Part shown: positions 45,444-56,169 of the stretch, piece by piece
How the letters are laid out: each line of letters begins with the position of its first letter
Numbering within the stretch: the first letter of the stretch is position 1
Assembly: GCA_963788305.1 (NCBI GenBank)
Contig: CAWBGK010000009.1
Coordinates: forward strand, 71,631 to 135,630
DNA: 64,000 nucleotides
Direction of reading: 5' to 3'
From: UTCFX2 sp963788305
GTDB lineage: Bacteria > Chloroflexota > Anaerolineae > Anaerolineales > UBA4823
Notes under the pieces: generated by a model
What the model was told of the DNA's origin: nothing
The model's database searches: none
What the model saw: the letters and a program-made list of their open reading frames with translations, nothing else
Made by a program: the position numbers and the translations under genes

Positions 45444-47657
45444 TCAGGGTTGGACGGCGGGTGTGTCCGTTGGAAGTGGAGTTGGGGATCTGGTGACATC
45501 GATAATTGCTTCCCAGCGATACGGCTTATAAGGTCGCCCAAAGAAGTATGTCTCCACCACACGCCTGAAGATTGGAGCTGCAATTTCTGAACCCTCACCG
45601 GCATTTTCGGCGATTACGACAACCGCAATATCGGGTTTTGTCTCATTATTTTCGAAGGTATACCCTCCAAACCATGCATGCGGAGTTCCAGTCTGCGAGG
45701 TTGCAGTCCCAGTTTTGCCTGCAATCGCAACTTTCAGGTCATTAAGTTGAAGAAACGCCGTCCCCATGGGTTGCTTACTGCTCGGGACACCTTTCATCGC
45801 TTCTTGAATGATCCTCAGATTTGCTGGTTTGAGCGGGAGAGTACCTTGCTTTTCTGGTTTGAAACTGGATCGAACAGCGCCATTCTTGCCAACGATTTTT
45901 TCAATGATCTGAGGTCGGTAGAGTGTGCCGCCATTCCCAACTGCGGCGATAAAACGGGCAACCTGAAGCGGAGTTACTTGAAGGTCTCCCTGACCAATCG
46001 CCAGGTTGGTTGCGTCCAGCGGACTGGCCGGATCCGGTACATTCCCTGCTTCTTCTTCCACCCCCTCAATCCCCGTTCTACTCCCAAGGCCAAAGCTGCG
46101 CGCCATCTCCGATACGGACGTCGTCAACCCGGCACTGTAAAGGTCGTTGCCAATGTGATAAAACCAGGGATTGCATGATTTAATCAAGCCTTGAGGAAGG
46201 GTTAAAAGTCCGCTGGGCTGAGTCTCGCCGTCCTCTTGAAAATGGTCCCAGGTCCAATCATAAAGCGTTATTCCACCCAGCTCATCAAATGTGTAGTTGC
46301 ATTCATAGGTGGAATCGGCAGTATACCGACCGCTTTCAAGCCCGGCTGCTGTGGTTATAATTTTAAATACAGATCCTAAGGGATATTGACCCTGTGAAGC
46401 GCGATTGAACTGCGGCAGGCGCTGGTCGTTAGTGATTTCGCCGAGCAAGGTATTCCAATTGTAATTTTCAATCTCGAATGCATTGGGATCGAAACCAGGC
46501 GTAGACGCGAGCGCCAGCACTTTTCCAGTATTCCGCTCCAGAACGACGATAGCCCCTCTGAACGACGACATCGCTTTTTGAACCTGGTATTGGAAATCGC
46601 GATCGATCGTCGTATAGATATCCTCGCCTGGGATGCTGGCTGCCGAACCCAACTCAACGATCGGTTTGCCGTCTGGATTAAACACATAAACTGTTCCCCC
46701 AGGCTTACCATTCAACGTCTCTTCCCCCCAAAGCTCGACCCCCTTGCGACCGACGCGATCATCACCCAGGTACCCCTTACGCCGAAAGCTGCTCATTTCT
46801 TCTTGCTGAATGGGGCTGACGTATCCCACCAGGTGCGGAGCGATCCCATTTCCAGGATAGAGCCGGCGGCTGTACTCCGAAACGACAACGGAGCCAATAT
46901 TTTTCAATTGCTCCAACAAGCGAGGTTCATCATCGATCGGGACCTCACTTATCGGGATGTACTCTCCCGGATTGGCGTTTGCGATCATCTCTGCGATCGT
47001 AAATGAACGATAATTTGAGATGCTCGCCAGCATAGAAAGCAATCCCTTAGATTCTTCAAGATTGACATAATCCGGCCAGACGCCAACTGCAGCAGCATCG
47101 GTTTGCTGTGCCAGCGGGTTTCCATTTTTATCAAAAATGCTCGCCCGGCCATCCCACTCCCGGTCGAGTCCAAGGTAGTTGCCACCGGCCAGCTCTGGAA
47201 GCGCCAATCCAGCATCCCAAAGAATCCGCCAGCGTCCTTCTTCGAGCGACAAGCGCATCACCATCTCTCGCTGGAAATTATCAAGAATCGCTGTTTGATA
47301 ATCTACCCTGTACCCGATATCGGCAGTCTCCGGGCTGGTTTGCGCCGATATTATTTCTGCTGACAAATCGATCAAGGTAGTCTCATTTGCGAGATTTTCA
47401 TAAACTTCTTTGAATTTTTCAGGACTGATATTCGCCTGCACCGACTCAGCAAGCAGGGGATACATAGACTCGTAATCAGAATCTTGCCACGCTTGCAAGA
47501 ATTCTTCGGCAGCCAGTTCGGCGGATGGGGGCTGAGTGACGCGCACGTCCGGCGGCCTCAAGGTCGGTAAAGGGGTTGGTGATGTTTCGAGTTGATTTGG
47601 TTTACAAGCTGTTATTAGTAGGAAAATAATGATCGCTAAAGCTAATGTCCGGACCAT
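45444..47657 (-). CDS. Class B penicillin-binding lipoprotein with MecA-type N-terminal domain
   Basis: This 737-residue transpeptidase cross-links peptidoglycan. The start MVRTLALAIIIFLLITAC gives a lipobox (LITAC), so the protein is probably lipid-anchored. It is followed by a T/P linker, an NTF2-like MecA_N domain (~residues 50-165, EEFLQAWQDSDYESMYPLL), a PBP dimerisation domain (RRLYPGNGIAPHLVGYV) and the transpeptidase: SxxK in YPLGSVFKI, SxN in SCNPWFY, KTG in AGKTGTATS. This is the layout of PBP2a/PBP3-type (class B3) enzymes. The start at 47657 has AGAGGAAAA before ATG. Confidence 0.92.
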   Translation of the reverse strand: MVRTLALAIIIFLLITACKPNQLETSPTPLPTLRPPDVRVTQPPSAELAAEEFLQAWQDSDYESMYPLLAESVQANISPEKFKEVYENLANETTLIDLSAEIISAQTSPETADIGYRVDYQTAILDNFQREMVMRLSLEEGRWRILWDAGLALPELAGGNYLGLDREWDGRASIFDKNGNPLAQQTDAAAVGVWPDYVNLEESKGLLSMLASISNYRSFTIAEMIANANPGEYIPISEVPIDDEPRLLEQLKNIGSVVVSEYSRRLYPGNGIAPHLVGYVSPIQQEEMSSFRRKGYLGDDRVGRKGVELWGEETLNGKPGGTVYVFNPDGKPIVELGSAASIPGEDIYTTIDRDFQYQVQKAMSSFRGAIVVLERNTGKVLALASTPGFDPNAFEIENYNWNTLLGEITNDQRLPQFNRASQGQYPLGSVFKIITTAAGLESGRYTADSTYECNYTFDELGGITLYDWTWDHFQEDGETQPSGLLTLPQGLIKSCNPWFYHIGNDLYSAGLTTSVSEMARSFGLGSRTGIEGVEEEAGNVPDPASPLDATNLAIGQGDLQVTPLQVARFIAAVGNGGTLYRPQIIEKIVGKNGAVRSSFKPEKQGTLPLKPANLRIIQEAMKGVPSSKQPMGTAFLQLNDLKVAIAGKTGTATSQTGTPHAWFGGYTFENNETKPDIAVVVIAENAGEGSEIAAPIFRRVVETYFFGRPYKPYRWEAIIDVTRSPTPLPTDTPAVQP

Positions 47658-47984
47658 TTTTCCTCTATTTTGGGTGGATATCAAAAAGTAGCCTCGTAAT
47701 CTTGATTCATCAGCAGAAAAATCGTCTAAAATTTAATATTCGAAAATCATAAACGATTTTAACCCTTCTAGCAAGCGATGATGGGAGATATGAGCATCAA
47801 TTAATCCTTTCTCGATGGAAAAATGAGCGCAAGGTCTCATTAAAACCACACCTTAAAACCAGTCATTTGCTGCATTTTTTCTGTTTTATTCAGCGATTAT
47901 AATTACCCCTTCCGAACCGGGAACCTGGAGCAAGTCGGGTTCGTCCTCTGACCTATTGAGCTGATCAAAAAGGAACTACAACCT
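47658..47984. promoter_or_regulatory. Divergent intergenic region upstream of the PBP and the 48-61 kb operon
   Basis: This 327-bp AT-rich region lies between divergent starts. A TATAAT at 47898-47903 on the plus strand is the best -10 candidate for the operon beginning at 47985, but no convincing -35 precedes it. An inverted repeat AAAATCGT (around 47720) and ACGATTTT (around 47752) could be an operator or simply chance in AT-rich DNA. No coding sequence is visible. Confidence 0.4.
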
Positions 47985-50478
47985 GTGAACAAAGTACTTC
48001 TCCAGCCTTTCAAACTCTCTATTAGCCGAATCTTGCTAGTTTCTCTGGTGGCGGTTTTTTTTAGATTTTCGATTTGCAGCCTGACCATCATCCCTGCTGC
48101 TGCCCAAACCTCGCTCCCGCAAGAGTTGAACGATATCCGCATGAACGCGGTTCCTGGTTTTGAAGGAAATTTTAAATACGGGGAATGGATCCCGATTTTT
48201 GTCGAGATTGAAAATAATGGGCGCGACTTGAATGCAGAAATCCAGGTATCTATTCCAGGCGCGAATGGAACGATCGTTTACGCAGCTTTGGTAGAGCTGC
48301 CCTCACTGGCGCACAAGCGCGTAGTCCTCTACGTGCTTCCGAATAATTATTCCCGCGAGCTTGATGTCAATTTGGTTTCGGACGATGAATTACTGGTTTC
48401 AGACCGGATTTCCGTTCACCCAAATCCAACTGTAAATTACCTGGTAGGCTTGATCGCGCCTGAACGAGGTGCGCTTTCCATGATCGCTGCTGCCGAGCTG
48501 CCTGGAATTAAAAGAAGCAGAGTCATGATTGATATCCCACTGGATCAGATCCCGGAACGCCTTGAAGGCTTACGAAGCTTCGACTTGTTGGTGCTCAGCG
48601 ATCTGGATACAACCTCACTAACACCATCTCAAGGCATCGCAATCGAAGCCTGGGTGCGCCAGGGAGGCAGGCTGGTAATTGGTGGAGGCGCACACGCACA
48701 GCTTACAACTGCTGGTCTCCCAAAATCGCTATTCCCTGGCGAAATCTCAGCGACCGAGGAAATACTTACAGTTCAATCCTTAGAAAAATTTACAGGAAAA
48801 TCACAACCGGTGCTCATACCCGGACCATTTGTAGTTGCGGTGCTTAAATCCGATACGAACCGAATCCTGATCAGCGACGGGCAAATTGAATTCGCATCTG
48901 AGTGGAAAATGGGGAACGGTTCAGTCAATTTTCTCGCACTGGATCCAATCGTAGCCCCTTTTGATGCCTGGAAAGGTACATCTGACTTCTGGAGCGCGTT
49001 GATCTCTCCCGGCGCTGCATTTTCCGAATATCTGCCGACCGATATGTCTGCCCGCCAGCAGTTCTCCAGTAATATGCCTTATGTGCTTTCCAACCTTCCG
49101 GTCCTGGATATGCCCTCCGCCAGAGGGTTGGCCTTGATGCTGATTGTGTACATACTACTTATTGGTCCCATCAATTACCTGGTCCTGCGAAAGAGAAACC
49201 AGCTGCAACTGGCCTGGATCACAATCCCAGTTATTACGATTATTTTCTCAGCAGCATCCTTTACCCTGGGATACATCCTCCATGGGACAGATATTTTTAT
49301 TAACAAGATTTCTGTCCTGCAAATTTCACCGGAAGGTAGGGCTCATTTTGACAGCTTTGTTGGGATTTTTTCCCCGGCGCAAACTGCCTATCAGATCGAA
49401 GTCAAAGGTGGCGGTTTGCTCAGCCCGCTGAATCCTTATAACGAGCCGTGGAGCTCGGTCAGCCCATCCTTTGATTCAAAGTCTGCGGGCCGTGTGATGA
49501 CCCTGGTCCAGGGGGATCCTGCGTTGGTGAAGGGATTGAGCGTGAACCAATGGTCCATGCAGAGCTTTATGTCGGAAGGAGAAATCCCCAACTTCGGAGC
49601 CATTACGGGTGATTTACAGCTCGTTCAAGACAAGATCACTGGCTCGGTCACAAATTCAACCTCGCATTCATTCCTGGACTCATCCCTAATTTTAGGGAAT
49701 AAATTCGTACGAATTGGACCTTTGGAACCCGGTCAGAAAGCGGATGTCAGCCTGGAATTGGCTGCTTTGGGTATGCCCAATTTCTCTGCATCTTTAAGTT
49801 ATGCGATGTTTGAGAATGAGATCAACGCGGCAGGGTCTTCTACCCGCCGCCAGGCGGAAGCCCGCCGCTCAATCGTGGAGAGCTTGTTTGAGCGCGCACC
49901 TCCCTACATTTTTTCTTCCAATTCCACTACTTCAGCATCCTTCTCCGCCCCAACACCCACATTTATCGGGTGGATGGATGAAGCCCCTCCTGAGGTTGGC
50001 ATCGCGGGAGTTCGAGCCAGGTCGACAGACATCAGCTGTCGTCGTGATGCCATTATCTTATGACCTGGCGGATTCAGGGAATGTATCCATCGCAGTCGGG
50101 ATGGTCCCTGGAAGCCTGGTAGAAAATCCACGCGAAGGGGGCACCTGTGGAATGGCTGGTACAACCTCTGTTTATATTGCCCGAGGCGAAGCGACATTCG
50201 AGTTTAAAGTCCCCCCACAATTCTCTGATATTGAAGTTGAGAACCTTAAGCTTTCCCTGTTGACTGACAGCGGTGATTTCACAAGCCCAAAAGTCGAGCT
50301 ATATAATTGGGATAAAAGCATCTGGACTGCCCTTTCTGGCCTGAATCAAGGTGTCAGCCTGATCCCAGAGGCCAGAAAATTCCTTCGAACCGACGGCCTC
50401 ATCCGCGTCCGGCTCGGCGCAGAAAATGCTCAAAGCTGCTACTACCTTGCGCTCGGCATGGACGGCTTCCGGCCTTGA
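47985..50478 (+). CDS. Large membrane-anchored ectodomain protein of the ABC/MoxR/VWA operon, frameshifted
   Basis: This ~830-residue protein, of no family I can name, starts with GTG. A signal peptide or anchor lies at residues ~15-40. It then has a beta-sandwich (KYGEWIPIFVEIENNGRDL), a glutamine-amidotransferase-like or DUF4350-like segment (FDLLVLSDLDTTSL, WVRQGGRLVIGGG, ~residues 200-240), and two membrane helices around 380-430 (LALMLIVYILLIGPINYLVL, LAWITIPVITIIFSAASF). A second extracytoplasmic region closes it. The frame breaks near 50020, and one base removed rejoins TSAVVVMPLSYDLADSG. It lies 30 bp before the ABC ATPase, suggesting an exported accessory subunit of that transporter. 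Confidence 0.75.
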
Positions 50479-50508
50479 GCCATCCATCCTAGAGGATTAC
50501 GAAAACCA

Positions 50509-51456
50509 ATGTATGCCATCACCACTCGAGACTTGTCTCGCTCATATGGGAAAATCCAGGCGGTAAATCATCTGAATCTCAAAATTCCCTCTGGATCACT
50601 CTTCGGCTTAATCGGGCCGAATGGCGCTGGAAAAACGACCACTATCCGGATGCTTGCTGGTCTGCTAGAGCCTGGCGAAGGGGAAATCCGAATAAACGAA
50701 CTCACGATTCAGCGCTACTGGCGGGAGATCCAGTGGCAGATCGGATACATGCCGGATTTCTTCGGAGTATATGATGAATTGCTCGTCTGGGAGTACTTGG
50801 ATTTTTATGCTCGATGTTTCAGGCTCTCCTCGGATAGGCGCAGCCGCACGATTGATGAGCTGCTTGAGCTAGTGGATTTGAGCGAGAAACGCGATACATA
50901 TGTCCATTTGCTTTCGCGTGGGATGCGCCAGCGATTATGCCTGGCACACGCTTTAATTCACGACCCCCAGATCCTGCTGTTGGACGAACCCGCATCCGGT
51001 CTAGACCCCCGCGCCCGGGTCGAAATGCGCGAGCTTTTACGCGAGCTTCAGAAAATGGGGAAGACGATCTTGCTCAGCTCGCATATATTATCCGAACTGG
51101 CCGAGCTATGCGATCGAGTTGCGATAATGGAGCACGGCCGACTGGTGACAAGCGGGCCGTTGGAGGACGTGCTTCATCAGGCCGAGGGGCATAGAATGAT
51201 CGATATTCTGGTTCTGAGCGATGCCGAGCAGGCTGCAGCAGTGTTGAACGGTTTCTCGGGAGTCCAGAATGTCATTGAGCAACGAAGCAGGGATGGTGCA
51301 GTCCATTTCGAGATTGAATTCTCTGGCGACGATCAATCGGCGGCAGACTTGCTTGAGAACTTGATCTCTGCGAAAGTCCGCGTCTCAGCCTTCAGCGAAT
51401 CAATGTCGAGCCTCGAGGAGGCATTCTTGAATCTGACTAAAGGTGAAGTTGCCTGA
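50509..51456 (+). CDS. ABC-2 type transporter ATP-binding protein
   Basis: This 315-residue ATPase has Walker A IGPNGAGKTTTIR, Q-loop region GYMPDFFGVYDELLVWEYL, signature LSRGMRQRLCLAHAL, Walker B ILLLDEPASGLDP and the H-loop in LLSSHILSEL. The C-terminal ~80 residues (VLSDAEQAAAVLNGF) form the regulatory extension usual in ABC-2 exporters. It pairs with the permease that follows with a TGATG stop/start overlap. Confidence 0.95.
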   Translation: MYAITTRDLSRSYGKIQAVNHLNLKIPSGSLFGLIGPNGAGKTTTIRMLAGLLEPGEGEIRINELTIQRYWREIQWQIGYMPDFFGVYDELLVWEYLDFYARCFRLSSDRRSRTIDELLELVDLSEKRDTYVHLLSRGMRQRLCLAHALIHDPQILLLDEPASGLDPRARVEMRELLRELQKMGKTILLSSHILSELAELCDRVAIMEHGRLVTSGPLEDVLHQAEGHRMIDILVLSDAEQAAAVLNGFSGVQNVIEQRSRDGAVHFEIEFSGDDQSAADLLENLISAKVRVSAFSESMSSLEEAFLNLTKGEVA

Positions 51457-52611
51457 TGGATACCGTCAAGTCCTATGAAGTCAACCCGATTATCGTTAAG
51501 GAGCTACGTTCGCGAATGCGCGGCGGTCGCGCTTTCGCGACCTTAACGATCACGCTTGTTTTACTTGGAATTCTTGGCTATGCGCTTTATCGCATGACTC
51601 TGACAACATCCCAATATTCATCGAGTCCGATCAGCCCACAGATCGGACAAATGCTCTTCACAGGCCTGGCATTCCTGCTGCTGCTGATCATCGCAGCAAT
51701 CACTCCATCCATAACTGCTGGAGAAATCAGCGGGGAACGTGAGAAACAGACTTACGAAATGCTCCTGGCAACTCCCCTCTCACCCGCCTCAATCCTGTGG
51801 GGAAAGCTCATCGCCGCGATGAGCTATATCTTCCTGATTATCTTCGCAGCTATCCCGATGGCCAGCCTTGTATTCATTTACGGCGGCGTTTCGATCCGGG
51901 ATATGGTTAAAGCTCTGGCAACCTTGCTGGTGGTTGCGATCATGTTCGGCGTCATCGGCTTGTTCTTTTCGGCGCTGTTAAACCGCAGCGGCCGCGCAAC
52001 CGTGCTTTCATATCTGACTGTCGCCTTGCTGTTATTTGGTCCGCTCTTTGCGGCAGTGATGGTCGGTGTGATGAACCAATCCGATCCACCACGCTGGATC
52101 ATGGCTCCAAGCCCAATCATGGTGCTGGCTTCTACTTTCAGCTCTTCCGTTAATCCTTCGAGCATCCCGAGTGCGTTCTGGATGTTGGGAAGCCCGGTTT
52201 ATTGGATCCTCGGTTCTCCGCCTATCAGCATGACCAGCATCCCACGTCCGGTTTACCATTTTGGATTGCCGATCTACGGTTTGCTGACGCTGGTACTTTA
52301 CCTGGTTACGACCCGACTCGTCAGACCGGTTCGCCGCTGGCACATATCGCTACCCGAAGCGCTTTTGACGCTTGTTTTGATATTAGGCTTTCTGGGCATT
52401 ATCGGATTGGGTTATCTAGGGACAACCAACCGCTATGAAAACATCCAAATCTTGAATTCCGCGTCTCCGACGCCATTGCCTGAGATTGTTCCCGACCTTC
52501 CGGCGATTAAGCCAGTCAATCCTGAAGAATTCACACACGCCTGTGCCAGAAAATCCCACCTCATCCCCCAAAGGGCTAACGCTTCCGCACCATGGTGGTG
52601 AACTGAAATGA
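51456..52611 (+). CDS. ABC-2 type transporter permease, frameshifted near its end
   Basis: This ~384-residue polytopic protein opens with the ABC-2 signature NPIIVKELRSRMRGGRAF, then a first helix (ATLTITLVLLGILGYALY) and five or more further helices. ITAGEISGEREKQTYEMLLATPLS is the typical cytoplasmic motif of this permease class. As given it ends HLIPQRANASAPWW. Dropping one base near 52542 instead yields THTPVPENPTSSPKGL and a stop at 52611 that overlaps the next start as ATGA, matching the overlap style of this operon. The exported substrate is unknown. Confidence 0.87.
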
Positions 52612-54200
52612 GCGATCTTCATACTTTTCTCTCGCGCTGCCGCCGGCGAATGCACTCAAGGCGGAGCTGGCTTGACCTTCAAAACACGCTTTGGATACCT
52701 TTTCTGGTCGGCTTGGTTATTCAAATTGCCGGCAGACTGTTTCCAATTCAAGGGTTAATTCTCTGGACTTTGATCCCTATTCCGTTCTGGGCTGCAGGAA
52801 TTGTGCTTTCAGCGTTGATCAAGCGGATTTCCCTTTACCAGACAGCACTTTCCGTCGACCTGGAATTAGGCTTGAAAGAGCGACTTTCGACTGCTTATTC
52901 CCTTCACTATGGAGATATGCAGGCAGCTGACGTTGCTTTTATCACTTCAGGATTAGATTTGATTCGACGCCAATATGATGATGCAGTCGAATGGGCATCT
53001 AAAATTGACCCAATTCTAGCATTTCCTTTTACAATTCGGACGAAACCCCTGGCGGCAGCGGCTGGATTGCTCTTTATTGTCTGCCTTTCTGCCTTGCTGC
53101 CCAACCGGATGGAGCTCGTGATCCAGGAACGCCGCACAGTCCAAGAAGCTGCCAAAGCGCAGGCAAGCCAATTGGAGCAAGCCGAACACCAGATCGAAAA
53201 TCTTGAAACTCTATCCCCTGAAGCTCGCCAGGCACTGGTTCGACAATTAAAGACACTGACGCAATCGCTTCGTGAGAATCCAGGAGATCTGGATCAAGCC
53301 CTGGCAGATCTGTCGCGCTTCGAGGATCAGCTGCGCCTGAACCTCGACCCGAATCTGGCCGGTCGTAAGGCTCTGGGAGCCCAGCTTTCGGCACAGGTCG
53401 CCCGGCTCGGCCAGAAGGGCACAGGCGCAAGCAGCTCTGAAACTACGGATGAAAATTTCGAAGCGCTGCTTGAAAAGCTGGATAGCATGTCCATCGACGA
53501 ACTTGATCAAACTTCTCGAGCCCTGGCACAATTATCTGCAATGGCTTCACAGGTGGGTGATCCTGTGCTGGCTTCAGCTCTAGCAGATTTAGCCGAGGCA
53601 GCGCAAGAGAGCGATCCTCAAGCTGCTGACCAGGCTGCCCAGGCCATCCAATCGGCAATGAAGCGGCTTGATCAGCAGCTGACTAACCGGGATATTCAAC
53701 AAAGCCTGCTCAGCCAGGCGGCAACCAGCCGTCAGGCGCTTTCTCAGGCGGCGCGTCCATTTGCACAAGGCCAATCTGGAAGCCAGGCTGCGAGCACAAC
53801 AGGCAGTGGAGGGCAAGGACAGCAGCCTGGAGGGGGCGGTGGAACGCAGGCGCGGACACTTCCACCAGCAGTCGGAGGACGAGCCAACATCAGACCACGA
53901 GGAAGTGCACCTTCAGTGCAAGTTGGTGCGTTCGACGAACAGGTATACGCCCCCTGGCAGCGATCATTAACCGAAGGAAATGAGCTCTTTATACCCGGCC
54001 AGGATACTGGCGAGGGAGAAATTTCAATAATCGAAGGACAGGGTTCACAACCCGGAATATCGAATCCTGCGCTGGCGCCATATTCCGAGGTCTACTACCA
54101 GTATTTATCCGCCGCAAATCAGGCAGTTGAGCAAGGATATATTCCTGCAGGTCTTTCAGAGTATATCCGCCGTTATTTTTCTTCACTGGAACCACGATGA
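52608..54200 (+). CDS. Coiled-coil membrane protein of the MoxR/VWA operon (DUF4175-like)
   Basis: This 530-residue protein has two N-terminal helices (LWIPFLVGLVIQIAGRLF and ILWTLIPIPFWAAGIVL), a third around residue 150 (AAAGLLFIVCLSALLP), a long Gln/Ala/Leu-rich helical region (~170-370, e.g. AQASQLEQAEHQIENLE), a Gly/Gln-rich linker (GSGGQGQQPGGGGGTQ) and a C-terminal folded part ending in LSEYIRRYFSSLEP. It resembles the coiled-coil membrane proteins found beside MoxR/DUF58/VWA genes. A stable family name is not certain. It is coupled to the permease by ATGA overlap after repair. Confidence 0.7.
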   Translation: MSDLHTFLSRCRRRMHSRRSWLDLQNTLWIPFLVGLVIQIAGRLFPIQGLILWTLIPIPFWAAGIVLSALIKRISLYQTALSVDLELGLKERLSTAYSLHYGDMQAADVAFITSGLDLIRRQYDDAVEWASKIDPILAFPFTIRTKPLAAAAGLLFIVCLSALLPNRMELVIQERRTVQEAAKAQASQLEQAEHQIENLETLSPEARQALVRQLKTLTQSLRENPGDLDQALADLSRFEDQLRLNLDPNLAGRKALGAQLSAQVARLGQKGTGASSSETTDENFEALLEKLDSMSIDELDQTSRALAQLSAMASQVGDPVLASALADLAEAAQESDPQAADQAAQAIQSAMKRLDQQLTNRDIQQSLLSQAATSRQALSQAARPFAQGQSGSQAASTTGSGGQGQQPGGGGGTQARTLPPAVGGRANIRPRGSAPSVQVGAFDEQVYAPWQRSLTEGNELFIPGQDTGEGEISIIEGQGSQPGISNPALAPYSEVYYQYLSAANQAVEQGYIPAGLSEYIRRYFSSLEPR

Positions 54201-54240
54201 AGGAATAAATAAAAATAGATCCAAAGTTAGGAGAGTTCTG

Positions 54241-55260
54241 ATGACCTCTGATTTGAAACTAGCTAAATCTAATTCCGCAGAAAGCATGACCCCTGAAAAC
54301 TTTTGCGGGATTGTCGCAGATATTGAAGCCCAGGTAGGGCGGATTATCGTCGGCCAGCAGGAATTAGTCCGGTTTACCCTGGCTACCTTGCTGGCAGGAG
54401 GTAATGCCCTATTGGAAGGGGTCCCCGGTTTGGGAAAAACCATCCTGGTGCGCACGTTCGCCCAATCTGTGGATTTAACCTTCGCCCGCATCCAGTTCAC
54501 GCCTGACCTGATGCCATCCGATATTGTAGGGACTAACCTGATCGTTGAAGACGAGAGCGGCAGGCGAAGTTTTCAATTTGAACCCGGACCGATCTTTGCG
54601 AACCTGGTTTTGGCCGATGAGATCAATCGTGCCACACCAAAAACCCAATCGGCCATGCTCGAGGCCATGCAGGAGCATTCGGTCACGGTTTCGAAAGCTA
54701 CACGAATGCTGCCAGAACCATTTTTTGTCCTTGCGACCCAAAATCCAATCGAAATGGAAGGCACCTATCCGCTGCCTGAAGCGCAGCTGGACCGGTTTTT
54801 CTTCAAGATAGATGTGCCGTTCCCGTCGGCTGCGGAGCTTGTTCAGATCGCCGAACGGACAACTTCTACAGCAGCTCCACGCGCAGAAAAGGTTGCTAAT
54901 GGGCAGACCATCCAGGAGATGCAGCAGCTGGCGAGATCGCTTCCGATTGCGCCTCATGTAACCGGATTTGCGGCTCGCCTGCTCAAATCCACCCATCCGA
55001 CTGATCCATCCTCGCCGCAAATCGTCCGAGATTATGTCAGATACGGCGCTAGCCCACGCGGGCTGCAGGCGATGGTCCTGGCCGGCAAGATTTTTGCTCT
55101 GTTGGATGGAAGATTTAACGTGGCATATGACGATATCCGCCGCGCATCGCTCCCCGCACTGCGGCACAGGCTCATCTTAAATTTTGAAGCTCAGGCTGAG
55201 TCCATCCATGCGGATCAAATCATCCAAAGTCTATGCGAGCTTGTATCCCTGGAAGAATAG
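54241..55260 (+). CDS. MoxR-family AAA+ ATPase
   Basis: This 339-residue chaperone-like ATPase has Walker A LLEGVPGLGKTILVR, the MoxR signature RIQFTPDLMPSDIVG, Walker B LVLADEINRATPKTQSAML, sensor-1 VLATQNPIEMEGTYPLPEAQLDRF (read as VLATQNPIEMEGTYPLPEA and QLDRF) and a C-terminal lid (RDYVRYGASPRGLQAM). MoxR proteins typically act on VWA-domain partners, which are encoded immediately downstream. AGGAGAGTTCTG before 54241 decides the start against a longer frame reading back into the previous gene. Confidence 0.94.
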   Translation: MTSDLKLAKSNSAESMTPENFCGIVADIEAQVGRIIVGQQELVRFTLATLLAGGNALLEGVPGLGKTILVRTFAQSVDLTFARIQFTPDLMPSDIVGTNLIVEDESGRRSFQFEPGPIFANLVLADEINRATPKTQSAMLEAMQEHSVTVSKATRMLPEPFFVLATQNPIEMEGTYPLPEAQLDRFFFKIDVPFPSAAELVQIAERTTSTAAPRAEKVANGQTIQEMQQLARSLPIAPHVTGFAARLLKSTHPTDPSSPQIVRDYVRYGASPRGLQAMVLAGKIFALLDGRFNVAYDDIRRASLPALRHRLILNFEAQAESIHADQIIQSLCELVSLEE

Positions 55261-55268
55261 TCCTTTCA

Positions 55269-56169
55269 ATGCCAGCAGAAAAACAAGTTCTGTTCAACGA
55301 ATCTTTTCTGCGCCGTTTGGAACGGCTTGCATTGCAATATCACAGCGCAGCCAAGAGCCAGGTGCAAGGCGAACGGAGAAGCTCGCAGCGCGGTCAATCG
55401 GTCGAATTTGCCGACTTCAGACCGTACTCGCTGGGTGACGACTTCCGCCGGATTGATTGGAACGCTTATGCCCGGCTCGAGCGTCTATTTGTCAAGCTGT
55501 TCCTCGATGAAAAAGAGATCACCGTGCACCTGCTCCTGGACAACAGCGGCTCGATGGATTGGGGTGAGCCCAATAAATTCTCCTACGCCGTCCGCACAGC
55601 GGCAGCATTCGGATATATCGCCCTGGTTGGTTTGGATCGAGTTTCAGCATCTGCGCTTTTTACCACTGATCGCAACAATCATCAGAGGCTAAGGCCCGTC
55701 AGAGGCAAAATCTCAGCATTTCGTTTGTTCACGTACCTTCAATCCATACAAACCAGCGAAACGTTCTCAGATCCGACCAACACGCCAGGATTTTTTTCGC
55801 TGATGAATGAAAAACCTGGAACCGTATTGATTTTGAGCGATCTGATGGGTGATTCCTGGCAGTCCGCAGTCAATCGGATCAGCGCAAGGGGCCACGAAGT
55901 ATCGATTATTCACGTCCTCGCACCTGATGAAGCGAATCCACTGTTAAGTGGCGATTTCTGTCTGGTCAATTCGGAGAATGCAGAGCAAGTTGAGATCACT
56001 GCAGATTATGAGACGATTCAGAAGTACAACAAGCACCTCGTCGAATGGCAAAATACCTGGGCGGGATTTTGCGCAAAGCGGCAGATCAATTATGTTTCAG
56101 TCACATCGGGACTACCGTTTGGAAGAGCTGATCTTTGCGTCTCTACCGAAATCAGGTATTCTGAGATGA
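55269..56169 (+). CDS. DUF58 / VWA-like protein, frameshifted
   Basis: This ~300-residue DUF58 protein is the usual partner of MoxR. It shows SVEFADFRPYSLGDDFRRID followed by NAYARLERLFVKLF, and a VWA-type MIDAS in LLLDNSGSMDWGE. Near 56122 one extra base makes the frame run on into the next gene, producing an apparent giant fusion. Removing it gives SGLPFEELIFASLPKSGILR and a TGA at 56167-56169 that overlaps the next ATG by 4 bp. This C-terminus is a natural DUF58 ending. I therefore treat the fusion as an artefact. The start is ATG at 55269, 9 bp after the moxR stop. Confidence 0.88.
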
